This document shows, piece by piece, positions 54,723 through 63,040 of a DNA stretch of 64,000 nt. The notes under the pieces were generated by a model. It was not told the origin of the DNA, did no database searches, and saw nothing but the letters and a program-made list of their open reading frames with translations. The DNA lies in the NCBI GenBank assembly GCA_011050235.1, contig DRGC01000076.1:24834-88833 (forward strand), given 5' to 3'. The translations under genes were made by a program, and so were the position numbers. Source of the DNA: Phycisphaerae bacterium (GTDB taxonomy: Bacteria; Planctomycetota; Phycisphaerae; SM23-33). Every line of letters begins with the position of its first letter. Position 1 is the stretch's first letter.

Positions 54723-57302
54723 ATGTTTGAACGATTTACACAGCGCGCCCGCAAAGTGATGGCCCTGGCCAACCAGGAGGCCCAGCGCTTCAACCACGAG
54801 TACATTGGCACCGAACATATTCTTCTTGGACTGATCAAGGAGGGCACCGGTGTCGGCGCCAATGTGCTGCGAAATCTGGACGTGGACCTGCACAAGGTCC
54901 GTGTGGCCGTCGAAAAACAGGTGAACCCCGGCCCGGAGATGGTGGCGATGGGCAAGCTGCCCCAGACCCCCCGGGCCAAGAAGGTTATCGAATACGGCAT
55001 CGAAGAGGCCCGCAACCTCAACCACAACTATGTCGGTACGGAGCACCTGTTGCTGGGTCTTCTGCGCGAGCAGGACGGCGTGGCCGCCACCGTGTTGATG
55101 GGGATGGACCTCAAGCTCGACCAGATTCGCGAGGAAGTGCTCTCGCTGCTGGGTGCGGGCCTGGGCCTGGACATCGATGAGGACGCGGAAAGCCCCGACG
55201 CGCCGCCTCAGGTCGGCCCGACCACCGCCAGGGGAAGCGAGGCCGGGGCCGCGCAACGACGCGGCAAAAGCAAGACGCCCGCGCTGGACAGTTTTGGCCG
55301 GGACCTGACCGAACTGGCTCGCCAGGACCAGTTGGACCCCGTCATCGGCCGAGCCAACGAAATCGAGCGCGTGATTCAGATTCTCTGCCGGCGCACGAAG
55401 AACAACCCCGTGCTGCTGGGCGAGGCCGGCGTCGGCAAGACGGCCATCGTCGAGGGGCTCGCCACGCAGATCGTCACCAACGTCGTGCCGGAAATCCTGA
55501 TGGAGCGGCGCATCGTGGCGTTGGACCTGGCGATGATGGTGGCCGGGACTAAGTACCGCGGGCAGTTCGAAGAGCGCATCAAAGCCGTGATGAACGAAGT
55601 CCGACGTGCGAAGAACGTGATCCTGTTCATTGACGAACTGCACACGCTCGTGGGCGCCGGCGGGGCCGAAGGCGCCATCGACGCGGCCAACGTGTTGAAA
55701 CCCTCCCTGTCGCGCGGCGAAATCCAGTGCATCGGCGCCACGACGATGGACGAGTACCGCAAGCACATCGAAAAAGACGGCGCGCTGGAGCGCCGCTTCC
55801 AGACCATCATCGTCAACCCGCCGACGTCGGATGAGACGCTCGATATCCTTCGCGGCCTGCGGGATCGGTACGAAGCGCATCACCGCGTGAAGTTCACGGA
55901 TACCGCGTTGGAAAAGGCGGTGGAGTTGTCCGCCCGATACATCACCGGGCGGGTCCAGCCCGACAAAGCCATTGACGTCATCGATGAAGCGGGCGCGAGG
56001 ATTCGCCTCAAGACGATGTCCCGCCCGCCGGATCTCGCGAAGATCGATGCGCAGGTGGACGCCCTGCAGACCGAAAAGGACCAGGCCGTCAAGGGGGCCG
56101 ACTACGAGCGGGCGGCGATTCTTCGCGACAAGGCTGAGAAGCTCCGCGCCGAGCGCGACGAGAAAGAGCAACAGTGGCGTGAGCGGTCGAGCCAGGAGAG
56201 CGGCACGGTGGACGACGAGGTCGTCGCCGAGGTTGTCTCCAAGATGACGGGCGTTCCTCTGACGCGGCTGGAGAAGGAAGAGGCCCAACGCCTTCTGGAA
56301 CTGGAAAAGGAACTGCACAAGCGCGTTGTCAGCCAGGACGAGGCCATCAAGGCCATCTCCAAGAGCATTCGACGCGCCCGTAGCGGTCTGAAGGACCCGC
56401 GCCGGCCGATGGGATCGTTCATCTTCGCCGGGCCCTCCGGTGTGGGCAAGACGCTGCTGTCCAAGGCCCTGGCGGAGTTCATGTTCGGCGACGAGGAAGC
56501 CCTCCTCCAGCTGGACATGTCCGAGTTCATGGAGAAGCACAACATCTCGCGGCTGGTCGGCGCGCCTCCGGGCTACGTCGGCTACGAAGAGGGAGGCCAA
56601 CTGACCGAGCGCATTCGCCGCCGGCCCTACGCGGTGCTTCTGCTGGACGAGATCGAGAAAGCGCACCCCGACGTGTTCAACATGCTGCTGCAGGTCATGG
56701 AGGAAGGTCGCCTGACCGATTCGTTCGGCCGGCACGTGGACTTCCGAAATACCGTCATCGTCATGACCACGAACATCGGGGCCGAGATGATCCGCAACAA
56801 GGGCGGGTTCGGTTTCGGCAAGCGCTCCGAAGAGGCCAACTACGAGAAAATGAGAGACATGCTCCACAAGGAGGTGGAACGCCACTTCCGGCCGGAGTTC
56901 CTTAACCGTCTCGACGACGTGATCGTTTTCAAGTCGCTGACCAGAGAAGACCTCTACACGATTGTCGAGTACGAGCTTCGAAAGCTTCGGGACCGTCTCG
57001 GCGCGCAGCACCTGGAACTGGAGCTCGATGACGAGGCGAAGGAGTTCCTCATCGACAAGGGCTACAGCCCGGACTTCGGCGCCCGTCCGCTGCGTCGGGC
57101 CATCGAGCATCACATCGAAGATCCGGTCTCCGAGGAGATTCTCCGCGGGACCTACAGAGACAAGGCGAAGATTCTCGTTTCGGTCAAGACCGAGACAGAC
57201 GCCGACGGCGAGGAAAACAAGCATCTGTACTTCGACTGCCAGGACAAGCCCCCGGCCGATGGCGATCAGGAGAAACTCGCCGAGATCCACGAGGGGACGT
57301 AA
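54723..57302 (+). CDS. clpC: ClpC ATPase of the Clp protease
   Basis: This is an 859-residue Hsp100 unfoldase. The Clp N domain begins [23 protein letters not shown]1 has Walker [10 protein letters not shown] (about 232). The short middle part contains a UVR-like motif [20 protein letters not shown], diagnostic of ClpC rather than ClpB. AAA2 has Walker [10 protein letters not shown] (about 569) and [25 protein letters not shown] segment near residue 700 is in the right place for the ClpP-docking loop, so it should feed ClpP, which is not in the window. The ATG follows an A/T-rich leader without a strong ribosome-binding site. A terminator follows. Confidence 0.96.
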   Translation: MFERFTQRARKVMALANQEAQRFNHEYIGTEHILLGLIKEGTGVGANVLRNLDVDLHKVRVAVEKQVNPGPEMVAMGKLPQTPRAKKVIEYGIEEARNLNHNYVGTEHLLLGLLREQDGVAATVLMGMDLKLDQIREEVLSLLGAGLGLDIDEDAESPDAPPQVGPTTARGSEAGAAQRRGKSKTPALDSFGRDLTELARQDQLDPVIGRANEIERVIQILCRRTKNNPVLLGEAGVGKTAIVEGLATQIVTNVVPEILMERRIVALDLAMMVAGTKYRGQFEERIKAVMNEVRRAKNVILFIDELHTLVGAGGAEGAIDAANVLKPSLSRGEIQCIGATTMDEYRKHIEKDGALERRFQTIIVNPPTSDETLDILRGLRDRYEAHHRVKFTDTALEKAVELSARYITGRVQPDKAIDVIDEAGARIRLKTMSRPPDLAKIDAQVDALQTEKDQAVKGADYERAAILRDKAEKLRAERDEKEQQWRERSSQESGTVDDEVVAEVVSKMTGVPLTRLEKEEAQRLLELEKELHKRVVSQDEAIKAISKSIRRARSGLKDPRRPMGSFIFAGPSGVGKTLLSKALAEFMFGDEEALLQLDMSEFMEKHNISRLVGAPPGYVGYEEGGQLTERIRRRPYAVLLLDEIEKAHPDVFNMLLQVMEEGRLTDSFGRHVDFRNTVIVMTTNIGAEMIRNKGGFGFGKRSEEANYEKMRDMLHKEVERHFRPEFLNRLDDVIVFKSLTREDLYTIVEYELRKLRDRLGAQHLELELDDEAKEFLIDKGYSPDFGARPLRRAIEHHIEDPVSEEILRGTYRDKAKILVSVKTETDADGEENKHLYFDCQDKPPADGDQEKLAEIHEGT

Positions 57303-57349
57303 GCGATTCCCACCGTCGGGAATGACCTGGCGGCTTAGCAAGGCGACAA

Positions 57350-57383
57350 CGGGCGGCCCAAAGCGGGTCGCCCGTTTCATTTG
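57350..57383 (+). terminator. Terminator of clpC
   Basis: An 11-bp stem with one G-U (57350-57360 with 57366-57376) and a 5-nt loop is followed by TTCATTT, 48 nt after the stop codon. Confidence 0.7.
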
Positions 57384-57489
57384 CGGCGAGCGACCGGGCC
57401 CGGGCGTGGTCTGCTGCGAGCGGCTGTGATATAGTGGGCCGCGAGGCATCGGGCCTCGACCAGCGAGATCCTTTTTTTATGGGAACCGG

Positions 57490-58143
57490 GTGAACCGTAA
57501 AGCGTCTAAACCGCCGAAGGGGGCTGCCGCGAGTGACGATGCGGCGGCCATTTCAGACGTCGTCGCGCTGGACGACGAGCAGTTGGTATGGCGTGTGCGC
57601 AGCGGTGATATGCAGGCATTTGGTGTATTGGTAGGCCGCTATCAAGATCGAATATTCAACCTGGTGCTGCGGATGTGCAGCCGGCGGGCCGAGGCGGAAG
57701 AGCTGGCCCAGGACGTCTTCCTGCGCGCGTTGGAGCGCATCGATCAGTTCAAAGGCCGAAGCCGCTTCTACACCTGGTTGTTCCGGATCGCGGCAAATTT
57801 GGCGATTTCGCATCGTCGGCGGAGTCGCCGCATCCGATTTTATTCAATGGACAGCATCGACGACGATCCGGCCCCGGGGCAGGCCCTCACGGCCGAGACG
57901 GCCGAGCGGCGCGAGGCCAACCCGGCAGATGCGGCCATCGCCGCCGAAACGCAGGCTATCGTCGCCGCCGCCCTGGAGGAGATGGACGAGCCGTTTCGGA
58001 TCGTGCTGGTGCTGCGGGACATGCAGGATATGGACTATGCGGAGATGGCCGAGGTGCTGGGCATCCCGGTCGGGACCGTCAAGAGCCGCCTCTTCCGCGC
58101 TCGCTGCCTGATGCGCGAGCGCCTGGAAGGGCTTCAGCCGTGA
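57490..58143 (+). CDS. ECF-type RNA polymerase sigma factor
   Basis: This is a 217-residue sigma-70 family group IV protein starting with GTG. Region 2 is LVWRVRSGDMQAFGVLVGRY to FYTWLFRIAANLAISHRRR, with the -10 recognition helix. A linker of about 45 residues follows, then region 4 MDYAEMAEVLGIPVGTVKSR, which recognises -35. The next gene, 56 nt downstream, encodes a membrane protein with an N-terminal anti-sigma-like domain, so this is a typical RpoE-like envelope-signalling pair. Confidence 0.93.
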   Translation: MNRKASKPPKGAAASDDAAAISDVVALDDEQLVWRVRSGDMQAFGVLVGRYQDRIFNLVLRMCSRRAEAEELAQDVFLRALERIDQFKGRSRFYTWLFRIAANLAISHRRRSRRIRFYSMDSIDDDPAPGQALTAETAERREANPADAAIAAETQAIVAAALEEMDEPFRIVLVLRDMQDMDYAEMAEVLGIPVGTVKSRLFRARCLMRERLEGLQP

Positions 58144-58199
58144 GAGCGGGCCCTGGAAAGCCCCCCAACGGCGGATACGGATGACAAAGCGTCCGTAAG

Positions 58200-59276
58200 A
58201 TGAAGGTGATGGACGAGCAGGACAAACAACGCGAGCAGTTGTCGGCGTATCTGGACGGCGAATTGAGCGCCGCCGATGCCCAACAGTTGGAGCAGGCCAT
58301 CCAGCAAGACCCGTCGCTACAGGTCGAGCTGGAGGCGCTTCGCCGCACGCGCGATCTACTGCGCCAATTGCCCATCGGGCAGACGCCCCCGCATTTCGCC
58401 CGCGACGTGCTGCGGCGGGCCGAGCGCCACCACCATATCGGCCGGGCCGCCCCCGGCGCGTCGCTCCGCGCGTTCCGCTGGATTTCTGCAGCGACCGCAG
58501 CGGTCGTGCTGATCGCTTGCGGATTGGCGATGATCATCCTTTATCCGCCTCCCAGCGGCAGCCCCGACGGCGAAATTGTCTTGACGACGCCCGGGCCGAG
58601 GGCCGGCTTCGAGGAGGATGCGTTCCGCGATGTCGCGGCCGTGCCGGCCGTCATCACCGAGACGATCTGGACCGACAACCTCAACGAAACACTCGGACAG
58701 GTCCAGCAAGTGCTCCTGGCCAACAGGCTGGAGGCGATCGAGCCGACGAACAAGGCCCTCCAGTCGATTAAGTTCGCCTCCCGCCAGGCCAATGTGTTCA
58801 ACACACAGGAGCTTGGCAAGCAGCAGATTCAACTCGAGTTGGACATCCTGGTCGATCAGGCCGGCAAGCTTCGGACGGAACTGGCCCAGGTCCGTTCGCA
58901 GCAACGGGTGTCCCAGGAGGCCCTCCCGGCCCGGGGCAGCAGACTTGCGGAGGTCGCTGCTGGGGCCGAAGGTCGTGCGGAGGTCGACGACACTGCCGCC
59001 GATTCGACGACAGCACCAGGGCCCGAGTTGGCCAACCGTGCGGAGGATGTTGATGCGGGCAAATCCACCCGCGGGGCCGTGACCATCGCCCGAAGGGAGC
59101 CGACATCACGATCGACCCGCGCCGGCGAGGACGCCGTTGACATGAAGGCGGCTGACGAGGACGAGGTCTATCAGCCCGCGCCTCGGCCGCGCGTTCAGCG
59201 GATGGTCGTCATCCTGAACCTGCGAAGCAGCGCTGCCGACACGCCGGCCGCCCTGATGAGGGAAACGGACCCGTAG
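58200..59276 (+). CDS. Probable transmembrane anti-sigma factor
   Basis: This is a 358-residue protein. The cytoplasmic N-terminal domain (REQLSAYLDGELSAADAQQL, about 10-60) has the anti-sigma helix pattern but lacks the H-x3-C-x2-C zinc motif. One membrane helix lies at about 95-116 (ISAATAAVVLIACGLAMIIL). The extracytoplasmic part has a coiled-coil-like section near 200-235 and a disordered, acidic and proline-rich tail. It most likely holds the upstream ECF sigma factor at the membrane until a signal releases it. The start could also be ATG 58209. The assignment rests mainly on position and the N-terminal helices. Confidence 0.8.
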   Translation: MKVMDEQDKQREQLSAYLDGELSAADAQQLEQAIQQDPSLQVELEALRRTRDLLRQLPIGQTPPHFARDVLRRAERHHHIGRAAPGASLRAFRWISAATAAVVLIACGLAMIILYPPPSGSPDGEIVLTTPGPRAGFEEDAFRDVAAVPAVITETIWTDNLNETLGQVQQVLLANRLEAIEPTNKALQSIKFASRQANVFNTQELGKQQIQLELDILVDQAGKLRTELAQVRSQQRVSQEALPARGSRLAEVAAGAEGRAEVDDTAADSTTAPGPELANRAEDVDAGKSTRGAVTIARREPTSRSTRAGEDAVDMKAADEDEVYQPAPRPRVQRMVVILNLRSSAADTPAALMRETDP

Positions 59277-59306
59277 GCCCCTCAGCCGGCCCAGCGGCGA
59301 TTGGGA

Positions 59307-59666
59307 CTACTCCACGACCGTCGTCGTGTGGCGTTCGATGGTACCGGAGGGGTCCTTGGCGGCGCCGCTCTTGCTGGCCTTGATGTCGGGGTGGTCTTCC
59401 AGCTCTTTCGAGTCGTACCAGCTCTTGCCCGAGACCTTGTTGCCCTCGAACTTGATAATGGCCTTGTACCAGGGCTTCTCGTTCTCGTAGACCCATTCAT
59501 CACTGAAACGGACCATGGGCTCGCCGAGGGTCTTGGTCACTTCCCAGTCGGGCTGACCGACGTAGACGGTCTCGTACCGGACGCGAGTGAACTTGTTGCA
59601 GCCGGCCAGCAGCATGGCCAGGACGACGGTGAGGGCCAGCGTCAGCGAGGTGATTCGTCTGTTCAT
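59307..59666 (-). CDS. Small BamE/SmpA-like lipoprotein
   Basis: This is a 119-residue lipoprotein with signal sequence and lipobox LLAGC (Cys23). The mature part VYVGQPDWEVTKTLGEPMVR, then WVYENEKPWYKAIIKFEGNK follows the BamE/OmlA pattern (G-x3-x-E-V-x3-L-G-x-P, then a W-Y pair and a beta strand with K-V). BamE assists outer-membrane protein assembly, which fits a diderm planctomycete, but the match is short. A second lipoprotein lies 33 nt upstream on the same strand. Confidence 0.7.
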   Translation of the reverse strand: MNRRITSLTLALTVVLAMLLAGCNKFTRVRYETVYVGQPDWEVTKTLGEPMVRFSDEWVYENEKPWYKAIIKFEGNKVSGKSWYDSKELEDHPDIKASKSGAAKDPSGTIERHTTTVVE

Positions 59667-59699
59667 GGTGCGGTCCTTCCCATTCGTGTAAGAGACGGG

Positions 59700-60263
59700 C
59701 TATTCTTGCACGGAAAACGATCGTTCGTCAAACAATTGCTCGGTATGGTCGCCTGCGAAGTAGGCTTCCAGGATAAACACCTGACCGACCGACAGCCCCC
59801 GATCCCACTGCAGATCGAACTTGTAGGTTTGAAAGATCGGGTCCCAGTGGCGTCGGTTCCGGCGCGCTTTGCTGAGGTCCTCGTCCCAAACCGCCAGTTG
59901 GTCCCCCCGGCGGTTGGCGGCGTGGTGGCGAAACGCGTAAAGCGTGAAACGAAATCGCCCGAGCGCCTTTGTCGGATCCCCGAACGAGTCCAACGCCTTG
60001 ATTCGGACCTCAAAGCCCGACGGGTTGCCGTCTCCATCAAGCGTGCGGCGTCCTGTGAGCGGATGGATCACGATCTTCTTGGGCATCAGCACGCGGACAT
60101 CCTTGGGCAGGTCATCCGGGTAGCCGGCCGGCGGGGGCTCCGACGGCGATGCAAGATCGTCGCCCAGCGGGCGGTCCCAGGGCCTGGGGTAGCGGCCGCA
60201 TCCCCCGCCCAGCAGGGCCGCGATCAGACTACAGAGCGCCAGGTTCGCCAGCGGTCGGGTCAT
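59700..60263 (-). CDS. Predicted lipoprotein of unknown function
   Basis: This is a 187-residue protein. The signal sequence LANLALCSLIAALLGGGC gives lipidation at Cys22. The mature region holds PKKIVIHPLTGRRTLDGDGN, FEVRIKALDSFGDPTKALGR and HWDPIFQTYKFDLQWDRGLS, a beta-rich single domain that looks conserved rather than disordered. ATG 60263 is chosen because it directly precedes the signal peptide. It probably forms an operon with the BamE-like lipoprotein downstream. Confidence 0.7.
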   Translation of the reverse strand: MTRPLANLALCSLIAALLGGGCGRYPRPWDRPLGDDLASPSEPPPAGYPDDLPKDVRVLMPKKIVIHPLTGRRTLDGDGNPSGFEVRIKALDSFGDPTKALGRFRFTLYAFRHHAANRRGDQLAVWDEDLSKARRNRRHWDPIFQTYKFDLQWDRGLSVGQVFILEAYFAGDHTEQLFDERSFSVQE

Positions 60264-60451
60264 CCGCACGATTATAGGCCCCGCGCACAGGCCGAACAAG
60301 CTTACGAAATGTCGCCCCGCGGTGGCGAGGACGGGCAGCGCGGGCGCGGGGTGGGGAATTGGCCCTTCCATCCTGCCGTGCGCCAAGGGACAATCAAGTT
60401 CCGTGCAGGGCCGGAGGCCGCGTGATCGCGGCGAGCGGACAGGAGTTTGAT

Positions 60452-61324
60452 GTGGCCAAATATGAAATAGGCAACCCCGCCGGCAAATGGCCGGAGAAGG
60501 CTTACAAGAATCTGGGCTTCCTCAACAGCCCGCCCGCCAGGCCCGTCCGCATGTTGTGCGAGTACCTCGAACCGTTGGAGCGGTTCGAGCGGCTCAAGGT
60601 GGACGACACGATCGTGTTCTTCGGATCGGCCCGTACGCTTCCGCCGGATGTGGCCGAGGAAAAGCTCCGGCAGGTCGAGGCCCGCGCCTCCAGCGGCAAG
60701 GCCCCGTCGCAGCGGCTGAGCCGTCGGCTCGAGTTGGCCCGCCGCGATGTGCACATGAGCCGGTACTACCAGGATGCCCGGCAACTGGCGTTTCGCCTGA
60801 CCGAGTGGGCCCTGGGCCTCGAGGGCAACGGCAACCGGTTCGCCGTCTGCTCCGGCGGCGGGCCCGGCATCATGGAAGCCGTCAACCGCGGCGCCACCGA
60901 GGCCGGCGGGCCCTCGATCGGCCTGAACATCTCCCTGCCGATGGAGCAGGCGCCCAACCCTTACCAGACGCGCGAGCTGTCGTTTGAGTTTCACTACTTC
61001 TTCATCCGCAAATTCTGGTTTATGTGCCCGGCCCGAGCGATGGTGGTCTTCCCCGGCGGGTTCGGCACGATGGATGAACTGTTCGAACTGATGACGCTCC
61101 TGCAGACGGGCAAGACGCCGCAGAAGATTCCGATCCTGATCTACGGCAGCGAGTTCTGGAAACGGGCCGTCAATTTTGACTTCCTTGTCGAGGCCGGCAC
61201 AATCGGTCCCGAGGACCTGGACCTGATGCATTTCGTCGACGACGTGGACAGCGCCTTCGAGTTCCTCCGCGACCGACTGATGCGCCTGTTCCCAGACCCC
61301 TCCACCCACTTCCCCGACGACTGA
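60452..61324 (+). CDS. LOG-family protein (Rossmann-fold nucleotide phosphoribohydrolase-like)
   Basis: This is a 290-residue protein of the LOG/YgdH-like group. Family motifs are GSARTLPPD near the start, VCSGGGPGIMEAVNRGA and VVFPGGFGTMDELFELMT. Classical LOG proteins release cytokinin-type bases from nucleoside monophosphates, and many bacterial homologues act as purine nucleotide 5'-monophosphate nucleosidases. The start GTG 60452 has AGGAG 6 nt upstream, which I prefer to a longer reading from 60359. A remnant of another gene begins directly after its stop codon. Confidence 0.88.
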   Translation: MAKYEIGNPAGKWPEKAYKNLGFLNSPPARPVRMLCEYLEPLERFERLKVDDTIVFFGSARTLPPDVAEEKLRQVEARASSGKAPSQRLSRRLELARRDVHMSRYYQDARQLAFRLTEWALGLEGNGNRFAVCSGGGPGIMEAVNRGATEAGGPSIGLNISLPMEQAPNPYQTRELSFEFHYFFIRKFWFMCPARAMVVFPGGFGTMDELFELMTLLQTGKTPQKIPILIYGSEFWKRAVNFDFLVEAGTIGPEDLDLMHFVDDVDSAFEFLRDRLMRLFPDPSTHFPDD

Positions 61325-61578
61325 CGGCAGGCCAGGGCGGCAACGTCTGGGAGTGGAACGAGGCGGCCATTTCGACGTCTCGCGGCCTGCGCGGCGGATC
61401 GTTCGGCGACTCCCACGGCGACTCCCGCTTCTACCTGCTTTCGTCCTATCGCTCCGGCAACATTCCGACGTACGAGGACGAATACACAGGGCTCCGCGTC
61501 GGCCGAGTTCCCGAGCCCGCGACACTGGGCTTATTGGCGCTGGGCGGCATGGCGATGCTCAGAAAGCGGCCTTGTTGA
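61325..61578 (+). pseudogene. 3' remnant of a sulfatase-modifying-factor-like PEP-CTERM gene
   Basis: In frame from 61330 to TGA 61576-61578 the translation runs GQGGNVWEWNEAAISTSRGL, RGGSFGDSHGD, then GLRVGRVPEPATLGLLALGG and MAMLRKRPC. NVWEWNE, RGGSF and GLRV are the end of a formylglycine-generating-enzyme (FGE/SUMF1-like) domain, followed by a PEP-CTERM signal. No start codon or upstream domain is present; the homology starts at the LOG stop codon. It is therefore a truncated gene, probably left by a deletion or rearrangement next to the palindrome array. Confidence 0.8.
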
Positions 61579-61586
61579 TCGTTGGG

Positions 61587-61838
61587 CCCCAACGGGGTCT
61601 CTTGCTTAGCCCAGGGCGTAGGCCGTCAGGCCAAGCCCTGGGTTATCGTCGGCAATACGGCAAGCCCCGTACGGGGTGTCTTGGCTTGGCCGGCCATGCG
61701 CTCGAGACCATCGCATCCCAGCAACCAGCGCAATCGGGCCCCTCAAGGCGCCCCGTTGGGGCTTTTCCATTGGGCGGTTCATTCCTCAGGGCTCGCCTTC
61801 GGTTTCGCCCCGGGCTAGGCAAGACGGCCCTTTGGGCC
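61587..61838. repeat. Array of short GC palindromes
   Basis: Hairpins in order: CCCC-AAC-GGGG (61587-61597), AGCCCAGGGC with GCCCTGGGTT (61608-61617/61635-61644), CCCCGTACGGGG (61665-61676), GCCCC-GTT-GGGGC (61750-61762, then TTTT) and GGCCC-TTT-GGGCC (61826-61838). They resemble the hairpins around the RAYT gene at 39 kb. Nothing else is recognisable up to 61951. Confidence 0.75.
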
Positions 61839-61951
61839 TGAGTTGACGGCTCGATTGCTACAAACTTACGTAGGGCCGCTTAGAATGTTGTAGGGATCAG
61901 TAGATGTCGAAATTGCGCCAGGGCGGGCAGGCAGCGGGCCGAGGGTAATGA

Positions 61952-62938
61952 ATGTCGAAGCGGCGACGATTGAGTGCGAGAGCCACTGCCGGGAGGGCGG
62001 GAGGGGTCTTTCTTGTCCTGCTGTGCTGCGTGATGGTCGTGCATCTGGTCCAGCGCATGCGCCCGCGGCCGGCGGGGCCGGACTATGGCCAACAGATCGC
62101 GGCCACGCTTGTTCTGTGGGGGATCGATACCGCCGAGTTTCAACTGCCCGTCGACCCCGAGCACGTCGAGCAACACGTGGCCCTGCTGGGGAGCGATGTC
62201 AGCGAACAACGCGTTGAGGCCTCTCATTGGCTGGCCGCGCGGGGCGTTCGGCGAGCGGCCCCGGCTATCGCGGCGGCCATGAAGGACCCCGGCACGCTCC
62301 GCCCATGCCAACTCGCCCATGATATCGGTTTCCTTGGCGACGACCGTTGCGTGGACGACCTGGCCCAGGCGGCCCGCGCCGGCGACAGTGGCGATCTTCG
62401 CGTATGTGCGATCCTGGCCCTGGGTGAGCTGGGCTCGCCCAAGGCGACCGACGCCTTGATCGATGCCTACCGCGGCCGGGGCGACATGGCGGGGGCGCTG
62501 GCCGTCGAAGCGCTCGGCAAGATCGCTGATAGGTCAACGCTTCCGTTCCTGCAATCGGTGGCCAAGGCGCCGCGAAGCAGTTTCGAACGTCGCGCGGCCG
62601 CAACGGCCATCGAGCGCACAGAGACCTTGCAACTGCCGGACCCCGTGCCGTCGTTGATCGCACAGGTGGAGCGATCCTCTCGACAGGGGGAGGCCCTCGA
62701 CGTGTGGGCCGTTCGGAAGCTCGTCGGCTTCGCGGACCCGCGGGCAGTTCCCACGCTGCGGCAGACCTTCATCAGCGCCCCGGCCAAGAGCGCCGGCCGT
62801 ATCGTCCTGGCCGCCGCACTGCTAGCCCACGGAGACCCCGGCGCAGCGGCCTTGGAAGATATCGCCGCCCAGGCCCCCAAAACCCCAACCGCCGCCCCCA
62901 CCATCGCCCGCGCCGCCCTGAGCCTGTCCGAAAGATAG
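61952..62938 (+). CDS. Membrane-anchored HEAT-repeat protein
   Basis: This is a 328-residue protein with a basic N-terminus (SKRRRLSARATAGR) and one membrane helix (GGVFLVLLCCVMVVHLV, about 17-34). HEAT/PBS-like helical repeats follow: ASHWLAARGVRRAAPAIAAA, VCAILALGELGSPKATDALI, ALAVEALGKIADRSTLPFLQ and WAVRKLVGFADPRAVPTLRQ. Such repeats mediate protein contacts. No catalytic domain is seen. ATG 61952 has GAGGG about 8 nt upstream. It stands alone between a repeat array and the LRR gene. Confidence 0.8.
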   Translation: MSKRRRLSARATAGRAGGVFLVLLCCVMVVHLVQRMRPRPAGPDYGQQIAATLVLWGIDTAEFQLPVDPEHVEQHVALLGSDVSEQRVEASHWLAARGVRRAAPAIAAAMKDPGTLRPCQLAHDIGFLGDDRCVDDLAQAARAGDSGDLRVCAILALGELGSPKATDALIDAYRGRGDMAGALAVEALGKIADRSTLPFLQSVAKAPRSSFERRAAATAIERTETLQLPDPVPSLIAQVERSSRQGEALDVWAVRKLVGFADPRAVPTLRQTFISAPAKSAGRIVLAAALLAHGDPGAAALEDIAAQAPKTPTAAPTIARAALSLSER

Positions 62939-63040
62939 CGAGGCGGGCCTTGGGCCGGACGTTGCTCGCAATCGGCAGACGGACGCCGACGGATCCCGCA
63001 GGCGCAGGGGGACAAGACGACAGCTGCCCGTCAAATGTGA

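Noticed and set aside
61587..61838. CRISPR array in the palindrome region
   Set aside because: Spacing and sequences of the hairpins differ from one another, and no cas genes are present.
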